From positions 16,080,150 to 16,144,149 of the forward strand of contig CAMGYJ010000004.1 of NCBI GenBank assembly GCA_946122785.1: a DNA stretch of 64,000 nt. Direction: 5' to 3'. Source of the DNA: Linum tenue (taxonomy: Eukaryota; Streptophyta; Magnoliopsida; Malpighiales; Linaceae). The translations under genes were made by a program, and so were the position numbers. Each line of letters opens with the position of its first letter. Positions within the stretch are counted from its first letter, which is position 1. The notes beneath the pieces are model-generated. The model was not told where the DNA came from. It was given only the letters and a program-made list of their open reading frames with translations, and made no database searches. Shown here piece after piece: positions 12,053 through 24,149 of this stretch.

Positions 12053-12673
12053 ATGCCGTTCGTGAAGGCACTGTCGAAGATTCCCAAGTACGCCAAATTC
12101 ATGAAGGATCTCCTCACCGACAAGAAGAAACTTGGGGATCTCTCGATAGTGATGCTGAGCGAGGAGTGTTCTGCCATCCTGCAGAACAAACTGCCCAAGA
12201 AGCGCAAAGACCCATGGAGTTTTACTATCCCTCTTGTTATTGGCAGCATGCATGTAAGAAAGTCCTTGGCGGACCTAGGCACTAGCATTAACGTCATGCC
12301 CTACAAATTGTTCAAAAAGCTAGACCTAGCTGAACCTAAGGCTACTAGGATGAACATTCAGTTAGCTGATCGCTCTATTGTGCATCCTAGGGGTATCATA
12401 GAGGATCTGTTTGTTAATGTAGGCGCATTCACATATCCTGTTGATTTTGTTATTCTGGATATAAATGAGTATGTGGATGTGCCTTTGATTTTGGGTAGAC
12501 CATTTCTCGCCACTGCTAAGGCACTTATTGATGTGCATAGTGGTAAATTGATCTTGCGTGCTGGGGATGAACATGCTACTTTTTCTGTGTTTGAGAATGG
12601 GAAGCACTCCCATTTGCATGATGACTTAGATTACTGTGATATCTTGTTGATTTTGAGACCGCACTCGCCATAA
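12053..12673 (+). pseudogene. A1 protease segment of pol
   Basis: Retroviral-type aspartic protease. The active site reads SLADLGTSINVMP (Asp-Leu-Gly variant), followed by VDFVILDIN and VPLILGRPFLATAKALI, which are typical flap and core strands of Ty3/gypsy proteases. It opens with the gag-pol linker ALSKIPKYAKFMKDLL. The segment ends at a stop after [14 protein letters not shown] and shifts frame into the RT segment. Confidence 0.85.
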
Positions 12674-12711
12674 CGAGTGCGGGTACTGACGATACTCTTG
12701 AGCGTTGTATT

Positions 12712-14031
12712 TTGCTAGGTGAGCAGGCATCGCAGGAGCCACAGCTGGAGGAGCAGTTGGCCACGCTGGAGAGTGGCGCATTACTGGAGGAGCAAGTGGT
12801 ACCCAAAAAGGGTGGGATGACGGTGGTGCCTAACGAGAAGAACAAGCTCATCCCGATGCACATGGTGACTAGGTACCGTGTCTGCATCGATTACCAGCGT
12901 CTCAACGATGCCACTTGGAAGGACCACTTCCCGCTGCCATTCATTGATCAGATGCTGGAAAGACTAGCGGGGCACGAGTTCTACTGTTTCCTGGATGGGA
13001 TGTCCGTGTATTTCCATATTCCCATTGCATTGGAGGACCAAGAAAAGACCACTTTCACCTGCCCCGTCGGCACATTTGCCTACCGGAGGATCCCATTCGG
13101 GCTTTGTAATGCCCCTGCCACTTTTCAGCGATGCATGCTCCCCATCTTTGACCGCCTGGTCGTCGAGATTATAGAGGTGTTTACGGATGACTTTTCAGTT
13201 TATGGAGACTCATTCTCTCACTGTCTCCATAACCTGGAACTCGTCCTTAAACGGTGTGAAGAGACAAACCTGGCACTGAGTTGGGAGAAGTGTCACTTCA
13301 TGGTTCGCGAAGGCATAGTTCTGGGTCATAAGATCTCCAAGATGGGGATTGAGGTGGACAAGTCCAAGATTGAGACCATCAGTAAGCTGCCCCCTCCCAC
13401 ATCTGTTAAGGGGATCCGGAGTTTCTTAGGTCATGCAAGGTTCTACAGGCGGTTCATCAAGGATTTTTTGAAGATCGCCCTGCCCCTGACAAAGCTCATT
13501 GAGAAGGACGCCCCCTTCCAGTTCACTGATGCATGCACAACGACATTCATGACCTTGAAGGAGAAGCTCACTCATCCTCCTATCATGGTCGCTCCTGACT
13601 GGTCCCTACCGTTCGAGCTGATGTGCGATGCCAGTGACTTTGCGGTTGGAGCTGTCTTGGGGCAGAGGCGAGATCAACACTTCCGTCCTATCTACTATGC
13701 CTCGAAGACCCTCAATGATTCCCAGGAGAACTATACCACCATGGAGAAGGAGCTGCTCGCGGTGGTGTTTGCCTTCGACAAGTTTCGTCCTTATCTGGTC
13801 TTGTCCCATGTGACCGTGTATACAGATCTCTCTGCGATTCAATACCTGATGAGCAAGGCTGATGCAAAGCCTAGGATCATACGATGGATCTTACTACTGC
13901 AGGAGTTCGACATAAAGATTCGGGACAAGAAGGGAGCTGAAAATGTTGTTGCTGATCACCTCTCCCGGTTGGATGCACCACCTGCGGACAACCTCGTGGA
14001 GGAGATCAACGATTCTTTCCCGGATGAGTGA
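12712..14031 (+). pseudogene. A1 reverse transcriptase-RNase H, internally deleted
   Basis: The longest open part of A1. RT motifs: [48 protein letters not shown], and the catalytic FTDDFSVYG at about 13183-13210. RNase H follows with [37 protein letters not shown] and [13 protein letters not shown]. Compared with A3, about 430 bp between the protease linker and [11 protein letters not shown] are missing, so the N-terminal part of RT is lost even though the rest of the frame is open. Stop at 14029-14031. Confidence 0.9.
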
Positions 14032-15312
14032 CTAATGATGATGTGCCTGGTGGAGAGTGTCACCCCTCAGTACTCCCATTTTGCAAATTATTTGGTGGGC
14101 CAGCAGCTGCCTAAGGGGATGATGACTCACACAAAAGAGGAAATTCTTCTCCGAACTGAAGCACTACTTCTGGGATGACCTTCATCTCTTCAGGATCAGA
14201 TCCGACGAGATCATCCGTCGTTGTGTCATGGAAAGTGAGATGGAGGGCATTCTATCTCACTGCCATGAGGGACCTACTGACGGTCACCATGGCGGTAACC
14301 GCACGGCAAGAAAGGTGCTACAGTCGGGCTTTTACTGGCCCACACTCTTCAAGGATGTAGATGCCTTCGCACGCAGGTGCGACCGATGCCAGAGGTCAGG
14401 TGATATCTCTACCCGTGATGAGATGCCCCAGAATGTATTTATAACCTGTGAGTTTTTGATGTCTGGGGTATCGACTTCATGGGCCCCTTTCCTCCATCCT
14501 TTGGCAATACCTACATCTTAGTTGCTGTTGATTACGTCTCTAGGTAGGCTGAGGCGCAAGCTTTGCCCACTAATGATGCTAGACGTGTTTGTGGATTTTT
14601 GAAGTAGCTATTCTCCCGGTTCGGGACACCTAGAGCCATCATAAGCGATCGCGGCACCCATTTCCAAGGCCAGTTTGATAAGTTACTGTCTCGCTATGGT
14701 GTCACTCATAAGGTGTCCGTGTCCTATCACCCTCAAACGAGTGGCAGGTCAAGCTGACAAATCGGGAGCTCAAGCGTATACTGGAGAAGACGGTGGATCA
14801 GTCCCGCAAGGATTGGTCCACCAAGCTCGATGATGCTCTCTGGGCGTACTGGAATGCCTACAAGACGCCAATTGGTACTTCACCGTACCGGCTTGTCTAT
14901 GGAAAGACATGTCATTTTCCCGTGGAGCTAGAGCACAAGGCCTTTTGGGCCCTTAAGCTGCTCAACTTGGATGTTAGTGTTGCAGGTGTTGAACAAAAAA
15001 TTGCAGATGTTGAAGCTGGAGGAATGGCGTTACCACGCCTATGAGAACACGAAGTTGTACAAGGAGCGCACTAAGAGCCGCAACGACGCGCGGTTAAGGG
15101 ATCCGAAGGAGTTTCAGGTTGGTGATCGAGTTCTCCTCTATAACTCTCGTCTGAAACTCTTTCTTGGAAAGCTCAGCTCCCGGTGGTCTGGACCGTTCAC
15201 GGTCACACAAGTGTTCCCGTATGGCACGATTGAAATTGTCAACCCACAAACTGAGTCGTTTAAAGTGAATGGCCATCGTCTTGAGCTATATCTGGGAGAC
15301 GAGGTCGAATGA
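14032..15312 (+). pseudogene. A1 integrase, many stops and shifts
   Basis: HHCC-type zinc-binding region in pieces (HCHEGPTDGHHGG then [12 protein letters not shown], 14228-14420). The core has VAVDYVSR (first Asp), [16 protein letters not shown] (second Asp), and YHPQTSG before a frameshift that disrupts the Glu region. The C-terminal domain is [19 protein letters not shown] and [17 protein letters not shown], ending at 15310-15312. At least six stops; clearly dead. Confidence 0.85.
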
Positions 15313-16169
15313 GCGGAGTTGGTGGTTGAACTCGCGGACCCTTAGCTCCGTCATGGGCGTCCAGCTAAAAGACGGTAAATAAGCGCTTGTGGGGAGGCAA
15401 CCCCATAACGGTTTGCATTTCTTTTTTCCTTTTTTCTTTGTTTTGTGTCGTGTTCGAGTCTGTTGCACGTTTGTGTTGAAGTTAGGTCGTCTGATCTGCC
15501 TCGGTTTGGTGTTTTCGTGCAGGGGAGTTCGAAAAAATGAGAATAAGTGTTTTTTGGCCGAAAAGGGGAAAAAACCCGGTCGTGACACAAAATACCCGAC
15601 CTGGTATTTTTGTGTCGCGGCTGGGACCCTGTCTGTGTTTTGGGGCGCAAAAGGGAAAAAGCCCGACCTTGACTCAAAAATACCTGATCGGGTATTTTTG
15701 ATTCAAGGCCGGGTTTTTCCCGCACGTGGTACGCCGCATATTGCAACCCCCGACCGTGGCCTTAGAAATACCCGGTCAGGTATTTCCGAGGCCCGGCCGG
15801 GTATTTTTTCTTTATAAGCAAATCCCCGACCGACCCCCTCTTTCTCCTCTTTTTTTTCAGATTCTTCTCTCTCTTCCCTCTCATTTCCTCTCCGCTCCCT
15901 CTCGCGTGAGCGACGCCGGTGACAGCCCGACGCCGTCGCCGCTGCCCGCCGGCCATCGCGTCGCCGTCCGCCACCTGCCTTTGTCTTCGGTCGCCGCCTG
16001 CCTCCGTCGCCGGCCGCCGCCGACCATTTTTCTGACGACTTTCTGGTCACCTTCTGGCCAATTTTCGGCCACTTTCCGACGAGCTTTTCCGACCTGTTTT
16101 GGACGTGGTTTCGTGTCCCTCACCCTCTCCTCGCGTCCCCTCTACGGTCCTACTTGGGTTTCCTGGATC
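15313..16169 (+). other. A1 pol-ORF3 spacer with conserved hairpin and palindrome array
   Basis: Non-coding 0.86 kb between pol and ORF3. At 15383-15408 there is gcgcttgtggggaggcaacc followed by cc, with a potential GGGG-AGGCAA-CCCC hairpin. The same sequence occurs in A3 (27415-27442, minus). From 15572 to 15836 there is an array of palindromic CCGGCCGG-core motifs like those of the LTR, including a hairpin at 15673-15700 (TCAAAAATACC paired with GGTATTTTTGA). A pyrimidine-rich tract (15840-15900) precedes ORF3 and could act as a splice-acceptor tract. Confidence 0.7.
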
Positions 16170-16933
16170 ATGTCGCTCGATCACCCGTTCATGCAGGATC
16201 TGCGCCAGCACCCGGAGTACACCGACCAGTACCGCCGGGTCATACACGGAGTGCTCCAGCGCCATCACCAATTGAAGTGGGGGGTCTTTGATCAGCTTCA
16301 CTGCATGAACGAGATCTCCACTGCCATTACCACCTTGATTGGCGGACGTTGCTGGGCATCGATGAGCCCACCTACACAGAGCTGGTGTGAGAGTTCTACA
16401 CAGGCTGGGTGGGCACCCGTGCCATATGAGCATCGATGGGCTGGCTTACAGCCTGGGGATCCAGTACCACCCCTACTCCCGCCATGAGATAGAGATTCAA
16501 CATCTGAAGGACTGGAACCAGGACGGGTTCTACCGCCAGATAGCTCGACACGCCTACGGGATGGACTACTTCGACGCCGGCTAGACATATGTCTCCACCC
16601 TCAAGCCGCAGTGACACATCCTCAACCTGCTGATCACCCGCTTGATAGTCCCCAACGCCACTGGTTCCCATAAGATTATGAAGCGGGTGCTCTGCGCCAG
16701 GTATTCGATGGGGGACCCAGATCATATGCTCCATTTGGGTTCTTCGTGACCACCACCTTCTCTCGGTGCCACGGGAAACCCAACAACCTATTTTGTGGTC
16801 CCCTGATCACCAAGCTAGCGCGACATTTTGAGATCGACCTGGCAGGACTCACGGATGCCATGCGTGGGGAGGCTCCACCCCTCTCAGCCGGGAGGTGCTT
16901 CACAACGCGCTCCTGCTGGCTTCTGATGGAGCG

Positions 16934-19357
16934 TATAACACCCCGACATTTGAGTTCATGTTCGATCATGATAAATGAACGATTGGATAGACGATTACGT
17001 ATAAAGGACTACGGATTGGGATTAGAAATAGTAGTAATAATTATAATTATAATTATTACTATTATTACTATTATTATTATTATTAGTATAAAAAACAAAA
17101 GAATTATCCCACACCACCAACCACCATTATCCCACGCCAGCTTTTGTTTTATGGTCATCAACCACCAACATCATTATCCCACCCCAAAATTACACTTAGA
17201 TGAGCTTTTCTCTAATTAGTAAATACCCTTCCCAATCATAATTGCACTACAGATGCAACTCACCCACCAACAAGCTCTGTACGCTCCCATTCCCTTACCA
17301 CATCACTTGTGAACTTAATTAACAAAGACAACTAGCTTGAGTTAACAGTGTCGGTGCATGGATGGCTTAAATTATACCCCCATTCTCACTTTCATCTAAA
17401 TAATTGGAGATACAAGTTCCTGCTCCTACCTCCTTCCATCATCGTTCATCCCATCCATCAAATTCATCCCCTAAGCTTCCCGTAGCCTTGCCGTCATCAT
17501 CGTCAGAGAAGGACCACCACCCTAGCAAACATTTCCATCAGCTCTCCCTCGATCAGTAGGTAAGAGCGACGAATCCCCAACTGAGTTCAAGCTCTAAGTT
17601 ACATAGTAATTAACTAACCAAGGTTGTTCCTACTTCGACGTAACTTTGACGGCATAGGTACGTACGGGGTGATCGAATGATGATCAAAAATTGAGAAAGG
17701 AGGGATTACGAGAATTGGGGTTTTCTCGGGATAAGGTCATGAATTGTCTCACGGACTCAGAACTCAGTTTCGAGGTCGGCAGGAGCCTCGTCGGAGATTC
17801 GTCGGCGTCTCGCCGGAGTATCATCGGAATCTGGAAATTTTTGAAGTTCGAAAAAACTTCAAAAGGTGGATATGGTTGCGAAGAGGGCGATCTCAGGAGC
17901 GTCACGATCTCGACGAAATCAAATTCGGACGTCGGATGAGGGAGAACCGAGTCTCCCAAGTTTGAGGAAGAATATGTCAACTATCAGGTACCATTCGTGG
18001 AAATTCGAAAAAGTTGGAGGATTAAATATGTAATTTTCGCAGAGAGGTCGTGGTCAACTTGTTCACTGGAAAATATCAGTTGCGGTACTTTGTACTTCTA
18101 AACTGACAGAATATTTATTTTCGCCATAAATCGATCAATTGACGTCCGATCGAGGAACCGTCTGCGCCTATGGAATCGTGGGGACGAATAGAATTTAATG
18201 GGAGCAATACCTGGAATTTTTAGAGTGGAATCAGAGTCGGTTTCAATGGAAATGAAGTGAGTGGTTTAAGGGGGTAAATTCTACGCCTTACGTATTTTCA
18301 AGTATTTGACTTACGAGTTTTAAGTATGTGTGTTTACGTGAATTGTATGCTAATGATTGATTTATGTCGTGATTGATAAAGCATGTTTTATTTGAGATAT
18401 TATCTGAGATGCTCTATTTGAGTTATGATTGTGAAGTATATGATTATTTGAGCTTTCAGTATTTACTTGAAGCTTTTATATTATGTTTATTTAATCAAGG
18501 TTGTTTGATATTTAAGGATCAACATTTAAGAGGTATTTCACTCCTAATTAAATTAGGGTGAAAAGATTTAAAGGTAGTTCACTAACGCCAGTCCCCCTGC
18601 CCCAGTGAAAGTTTAAAGGAAGAGCAAGTTGCTCTTAAGGAACATGTGGATGAATCACATAGACATCACATGAAGTTTAAAGGAAGAGTATGATATACTC
18701 TTAAGGTTTATGGGGTTGAATCGATTACTCCCATAAAAAGGTTTAAGGAAAGGCCTATGTTGGCCCTCATACGTATGAGCTGGGCGGCTGGACTAGTTAG
18801 TGAGGGGATCCCAGTGTCAGTCAAAGGTTTAAGATTTTGAGGGTGGCGAGTAATAACAACTCCCACATTTTTTTTAAAGGGTTAAAGTATTAAAGGGTGG
18901 AAGTATAAATAACTTCCACAAGTTTTGAGGTGAACACTTAAGGGAACACTCGTAAGTGCTTCGAGTTTAAGTAATGGCGTAGACTGACCCCAACCCACTC
19001 ACCAGGTCGTAGAGAAGGAGCTAGAGGAGCAGTTAATGAGCAACGAGTTCGAGGGCAGCCAGCTAGAGGATGGCAGTATAAGCGTCACGGAGGATGCTTA
19101 GTCAAGGTTTTTCAGCAGCAACAACTTTAGAGATTATTAGATATTTACATTTATGATTATGAGTATAGACTGGAGATCATTTTAAGATTTCAAGTATTGA
19201 GTTTGCCCATGTGTTAGGGCGTTGCTTTGAATTACAAGTGTGTGTTTCCATAATTTTATTTATGAAAAAAATTTCCCACTGCAATTTAATATTTGAGTAT
19301 TTTATTTATCAAGGGCATTTTAGTAAAAGTAGTACCCGGCCGGGTTAGGGTGTTACA
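16934..19357 (+). mobile_element. Chromovirus-like solo LTR in A1 ORF3
   Basis: TATAACACCCCGACA at the start and GGGTGTTACA at the end are slightly decayed TGTAACA...TGTTACA termini. The TSD gagcg is perfect (16929-16933 and 19358-19362). 2424 bp with no coding capacity, so a solo LTR; the long TGTAACACC-type LTR is typical of Tekay/Del chromoviruses. It contains an ATT-rich microsatellite (about 17035-17090), a stem-loop array (about 18560-18980), and a palindrome ACCCGGCCGGGT near its 3' end (about 19333-19346). Confidence 0.85.
18560..18980 (+). repeat. Stem-loop array in the chromovirus-like LTR
   Basis: A series of units built as GTTTAAAGG, hairpin, TTAAGG. Arms: AAGAGCAA/TTGCTCTT (about 18615), AAGAGTAT/ATACTCTT (about 18683), TATGGG/CCCATA, GTGGAAGT/AACTTCCAC (about 18898), CACTTA/TAAGTG (about 18935). 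The arms differ between units but stay complementary. Confidence 0.65.
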
Positions 19358-20003
19358 GAGCGTGTTCCTGGGTGGATGGGCTGTCCCTGCCTCCCGAGGT
19401 GGATGCTGATCTTGATGATGATGATGAGGAGGACGAGGACTACACCGACAAGGATGAGGCCGATGATGATGATGATGATGGCGGGGCCATGAATGCTGAT
19501 GAGCCAGAGCCCCCGCTCTCCCCCCAGGGGATATTCAGCCACGACGGAGACTCGAGCGAGGCGACTCCTCCTCCTCCAGTCCTTCTGGTCCGTCGGTGGC
19601 TTCTGGTCCGTCGATGGACTTCTTCACAGAGCAGTTCCATCAGATGGGGCTCTAGTTCCAGCAGCTCGGGCTCTAGAACCAGCAGCTCATGGACCATCAG
19701 GTCCAGTTTTACCAGCAGTATTCGGCCCACCAGGCCGAGTACAACTCGCGGATGACGATTTTGGATGAGCGCCTCGATAGGATGGAGGCTCAGCTGGGAG
19801 TCACCAGTGCTCGCTTTGAGTGGGAGCGGGATCGGGATCGTAGCCACTAGATGATAGAGTACCAGGCGCACCTGCTCCAGTCCTGCCACCCGCCACAGGA
19901 GCACCACTGGACTACCCGGTGGGACCACTCACCACCCCCGCCACAACCGACATATGGGGTTGACGACCTCATGGAGCAGATCGACTTCAGTGAGCTCGAG
20001 TAG

Positions 20004-21395
20004 GCTGTACTCGCTGCTCGTTTTGTGTTGCTTTTGTTTTGATTCAGAGTGCAAACTGTCTTTTGTTTGGTTTTTTTCCTTTTCTTTTGGATGATGTACT
20101 ATTGAGCTGACAACTAGACCTAAGGTATTGTGGCTGAGTTCTTGTGTTCCCTTTAGATGTGCCTTTGCACCGACTGGTCCCATTTCCAGTCCTCTTCACT
20201 CCGACTGGTCCACCTTCCAGTCCCACTGCAGTCTGATTATGCCGGTAACATCGTTCCCCTTATTCATCCCTCTTCTCCATTGAGGCCAATGTCGAACTTA
20301 AGTGTGTGTGTGCGCGAGGGGGGGGGGGGGGTGATTCTATTTTGACTGCTTAGATCTGTTTGTGTGTTTGGAGCCTAGTCCACTGTCAAAATTTTGTTTT
20401 GAGGGCTCCAAGTACGTGTTTCCTTGCAAATTGCCTGCTCAGTATGCTTAGAATTGACAGTCTCTGTAGTAATATGCAACCTAGGGAGGTAGTGTAGCAT
20501 TATGGAGGATGTTGAAGTATAAGATTTTTCCTATCTATCTCTCTGTTGTGCCGGTTGATTTTGTGAATTAGTGGAGTTAAGACCGTTGAATTCATGTGGT
20601 ATTGGTGACTCCTTGTGAAATGTGTTATGGACTCGTGTATCGAACATGGTGCTCATGTGCGAAATGAAAAGCAGTTAGTCGTCCTTGTCGGAATAATTGA
20701 AATCTTAAACAAGGGGTAAGCCCAACGTGTGTGGCACCGTTCATTGCACAAAATCGGGTTTTGGAAGAGATTTTAGTGATCCTTAGTGGGTACTCCTACA
20801 AGGTGAAGCTAAGCTGTCTCTAGTGCGAGTAAAATTTCCACCCATTGAACGGTTTGCCTACTCGAGGATGTGTTTTTAAGGGCACGGATAGAGTTTCCGA
20901 CCCCTCTTAATTTCATTGACCCTCCACACGAGTTGAGGAAAATGAGTTAAAAGAAGTGTACTCTGGCGAGTGCCAGATGTACAAAAATTTCTCTTGCTCG
21001 ACTAATAAGGGTCGACCGTACAAAAGACTGTAGTTGGAATCCCCGCCAAGTGAAGAAAAAAAAAGAAAAAAAAAATGTAAAATGAAAGTGAAAAAGGGGT
21101 TCCAATGGTGAAAGGAAGTGAAAGAGCACCCTGGTACGATGAGTCCTTGGTTGTGGATGGTGTGAGTCCCTTTACCCATGAACTGGTTGTCTTACTTCCA
21201 CTTCTTCTCATGATCCTGGCTTGAGTCAGTACTCGCATTGAGAGAGATAGGGGATGTCTTAGAAGACCAGTTGACCTCGTAAGCTGCTATATGATCTAGA
21301 AAATCCTCTACCGATGATCGGGGTTGTTTGTTGCTATAGAGGTATGGAGAGCTGCATTGGTTTGAGTTAGGTTTGCTTGGGGACAAGCAAACGGT
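20004..21395 (+). other. A1 3' non-coding region
   Basis: 1.4 kb after ORF3 with no supported ORF. Contains a 12-base G run (about 20319-20331) and an A-rich stretch (about 21055-21080). Typical untranslated region before the polypurine tract of Athila elements. Confidence 0.6.
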
Positions 21396-21411
21396 TAAGT
21401 GTAGAGGAATT
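21396..21411 (+). promoter_or_regulatory. Polypurine tract region of A1
   Basis: Sequence aagtgtagaggaatt lies immediately before the 3' LTR start TGATAGACC (21412). This is the expected plus-strand priming site, decayed from a G-rich form. Confidence 0.65.
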
Positions 21412-22730
21412 TGATAGACCATTGATTGCACATATTTTTTACCTCCATTCTTGAGCCGTTTGAGAGTCGATTCTCGTGTTTTAATCCGATTTCATGCTAG
21501 GTTGTGTGTTTATGTCATATTTCAGGACTTGGCATTGACGTGAAGGCGAGGAAATGAGTTTCGGTTCAAAAGGAGGACGTTGGAGTAGAAGGGTGCTGGA
21601 AGAGCAAAATACCTGGCCATGAGTAAAAATACCCGGCCGGGTAAAATGCAATGGGAGGCCGGGGAAAACTGTTTTTGGATGTCAAGAAGCAGGAGGGGTC
21701 CCGACCCGAGAGCAAAAATACCCGATCGGGTATTCTGGACCACGATCGAGTATTAACCCCTTTGGTGCTGCGTTGCGTTTCAAAATCTCCGGTCGGACAC
21801 TGGAAATACCCGACCGGGAATTATGACCGGGGATCGCGAACAACTGGTTCTTAAGGAAAAGAAGGCCAACTTTTGAAGGGTTCCGAGTTTTAGAGAGACA
21901 AAGCTGATACCTAGAGAGAGAGAGAGAGTGACGAACCTGATTCTCCAAGTGCCCTAGATTGATCTTCATCACCATTGGAGCCCGGCTTGAGCTTGGAGAA
22001 GTGCTGATTGAGTGCCAGAAGCAGAATCTCATCCTTCACAGTATGGTTTCCGCATCTGAGCTAGATTTCCCTTCTCTCTCTATGGAGTAACTTTCTCATT
22101 CACCTGGGTATGAAGAAACCTAGATTTGTATGTTAGGTCTGATTGTATGAACCCAAGTACAGTGATATGATTATATTCAATTGAGGTTTGATTTCTTGAA
22201 TGGCATGAATCCTGATCAAATTCCTGTTATTTCTGCTTTGACCTAGAAAGAGAATATTTGCCTAGGTTGATAGAGCACCCTTGATTGAAGGTAGTGAATT
22301 GACGACTTTAGTCGAGGAGTCAATTCACTATTATGTACCAGATTTACTTGTAGAGGAGGTTTGGTTCGTTAGGGCCTCAATCTGTTTACTCCGGTGGAGG
22401 TTAGTCGCCCGCTGGGGACTCAGATTGAGAGGGTCTGGAGACCTTTAGTCGAGACTGCAGACTGTTTAAGAACCTCCCGCAGTATAAATATCATTGAACT
22501 TGAACTTGGTAAATTACCACCTGGCTTAACTGCAGTATAGGGGGAACCATATCCAGGTGACCTCTCTCAACTTGAACACAACTTTCACTACTTTGCCTGC
22601 TAGTTTAACTAAACCTTCACTACACTTGAACCGCTAGATAACAAGACTTTCATGGAGTAGTCATCACACCTAGGTCCCGGGATTACAATTAGAACTCAAC
22701 CCGCAATACTACGCATTAGTAGGTGGTTAC

Positions 22731-23419
22731 TGACATGCTAAAACACAACACCAAACTGCGACCAAGTGTAATCGCAGTCCGAAAATACAGTAACAGACAA
22801 GCTCTAATGTCAACCCGGGGTCTAGATCTACTTCCTACTCCGTGAATATCTATTATCTAGCAAACTAAGTCAAGTGATTGTTGATTTAAGTAAAAGCAGG
22901 AAGAAAGCTAAAAATGATTCGGTTTTCTAAAGCAAAGGAAGAGTCACTCGGGAATGAGTCCCCCTAGCTCCTTAGTTAGGCTCAATTGTAATTACCCTGG
23001 GTTGATTTACTGTTGATTAAACTGCGGAAGATCCGACAGTAGCTTGGAATCTCTTAAGCAAGCCCTCTCAGTCCAACTACCCGGCAGACAACTAGTCTTC
23101 ACAGGGATAGAAAGCTGAGGCTATGAACGCAGAACTCCACTACTCGAATTAGGTTCCAGTACAAAGCAGTAGATTGATTAATTCTCGTATAACCAATCTA
23201 CCACTACCGAATGACGAAGCTCTAACAACCTAATCAGATTCTATCTATCTCAGGTTGCAGCAAAAATCAAGAAAAGATGACCAGACTTCAATTGATTCAA
23301 TGAATCATGCATCATTCGATTAAAATCAAACAATATAACAATCCCAAGTCATTACAATCAAGATCCCTAACACATGGAACTAGGGTTCTTCATACCCAAG
23401 TGAGAGAAGGTTCTACTCC

Positions 23420-23472
<53 letters not shown>

Positions 23473-24149
23473 AACAAAATACAAAGCAGTCATACTCATA
23501 ACAATGGGAAGAATCTGCTCTGGGATGATGATCTTCACTCCAAGGATGATTTCCAAGCTTGCTTGATGAAACCCAGCTCCAAAACCACTCTTAGGGGGTG
23601 TTCTTTGCACTTTCTCTCTTTAGGGCTCTGTTTTTGCTCCAAAAAGTCAATTCTCTCTCCTTTGGCTCGAAATTGGGTTAAAACCCAGAAATGCCCGACC
23701 ACACGGCCATGTGACTTTTCCAGCTGCCCGTGTGAGTGTGCAAAACGCCGCGTTTCGATTAAGTTGCTTCGGGTTCGCTACATAGCCAAAACCACACGGC
23801 CGTGTGGATTTCCAGGCTTTCCGTGTGAGCTCCATGGACTTTCCACACGACCACAAAGGGTCCCCTACACGGCCAGTGTGGCTTGCCCGTGCAATTTGGT
23901 GTCACACGGCCAGGTCACACGACCGTGTGGGTTTTTAGGCGTGCCCGTGTGGCTTGCTCAGCCTCTTGCCAAACGTCCAATCTTTGTCCAATCGACCCCG
24001 AACTCGTTCCCAAACCTTCATTCACGTACTAGGACCTAAAATATCACAAACAAGAACAACCTAGCGTGAAATCGGCCTAAAACACGAGAAATAAGACTCA
24101 AATGGTATAAGAATGGTGGACAAAAACATGTGTATATATCAAGTCATCA
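22731..24149 (-). mobile_element. Athila-type (A3 family) solo LTR nested in A1 3' LTR
   Basis: Plus strand starts TGACATGCTAAAACACAACA and ends ATATATCAAGTCATCA, the reverse complement of the A3 LTR at 53418-54519. Flanking repeats are gttac (22726-22730) and tttac (24150-24154), one mismatch. A (GA)n run lies at 23420-23469, and CACACGGCCGTGTG-type palindromes at 23695-23950. The A3 copy lacks about 290 bp of that palindrome-rich part. Confidence 0.85.
23420..23469. repeat. (GA)n microsatellite
   Basis: About 25 GA units inside the solo LTR; the orthologous LTR position at 53812 has only a few TC units, so this expanded after insertion. Confidence 0.95.

Larger units (their letters stand above)
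16170..20003 (+). pseudogene. A1 ORF3 (Athila-type third ORF), split by a solo LTR
   Basis: Starts at ATG 16170 (MSLDHPFMQDLRQHPEYTDQ). Reading continues through several frames (IQYHPYSRHEIEIQHLKDW; CGPLITKLARHFEIDLAGL) to 16933, is interrupted by the solo LTR 16934-19357, and resumes at 19358 with a very acidic tract (DDDDEEDEDYTDKDE). It ends at the TAG 20001-20003 after MEQIDFSELE. The minus-strand homologue in A3 (25164-26300) has the same order. The ORF lies where an envelope-like product is found in Athila elements, but no convincing signal peptide or membrane anchor is visible, so an envelope function is not claimed. Confidence 0.75.

Noticed and set aside
12712..14031. A1 RT-RNase H as a functional enzyme
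   Set aside because: Open over 439 codons, but about 430 bp of the RT N-terminus are deleted and the flanking protease and integrase are broken.
15726..16487. 253-codon plus-strand open frame read as one gene
   Set aside because: The first part is the non-coding palindrome spacer of A1; only the region from ATG 16170 matches ORF3, and the frame breaks near 16340.
23413..23610. Minus-strand 65-codon frame ending in a Ser-Leu repeat
   Set aside because: Product of the (GA)n microsatellite and LTR sequence; no conserved protein.
22731..24149. Treating the nested LTR as part of the A1 3' LTR
   Set aside because: It has its own termini and target repeat and matches the A3 LTR in reverse orientation.
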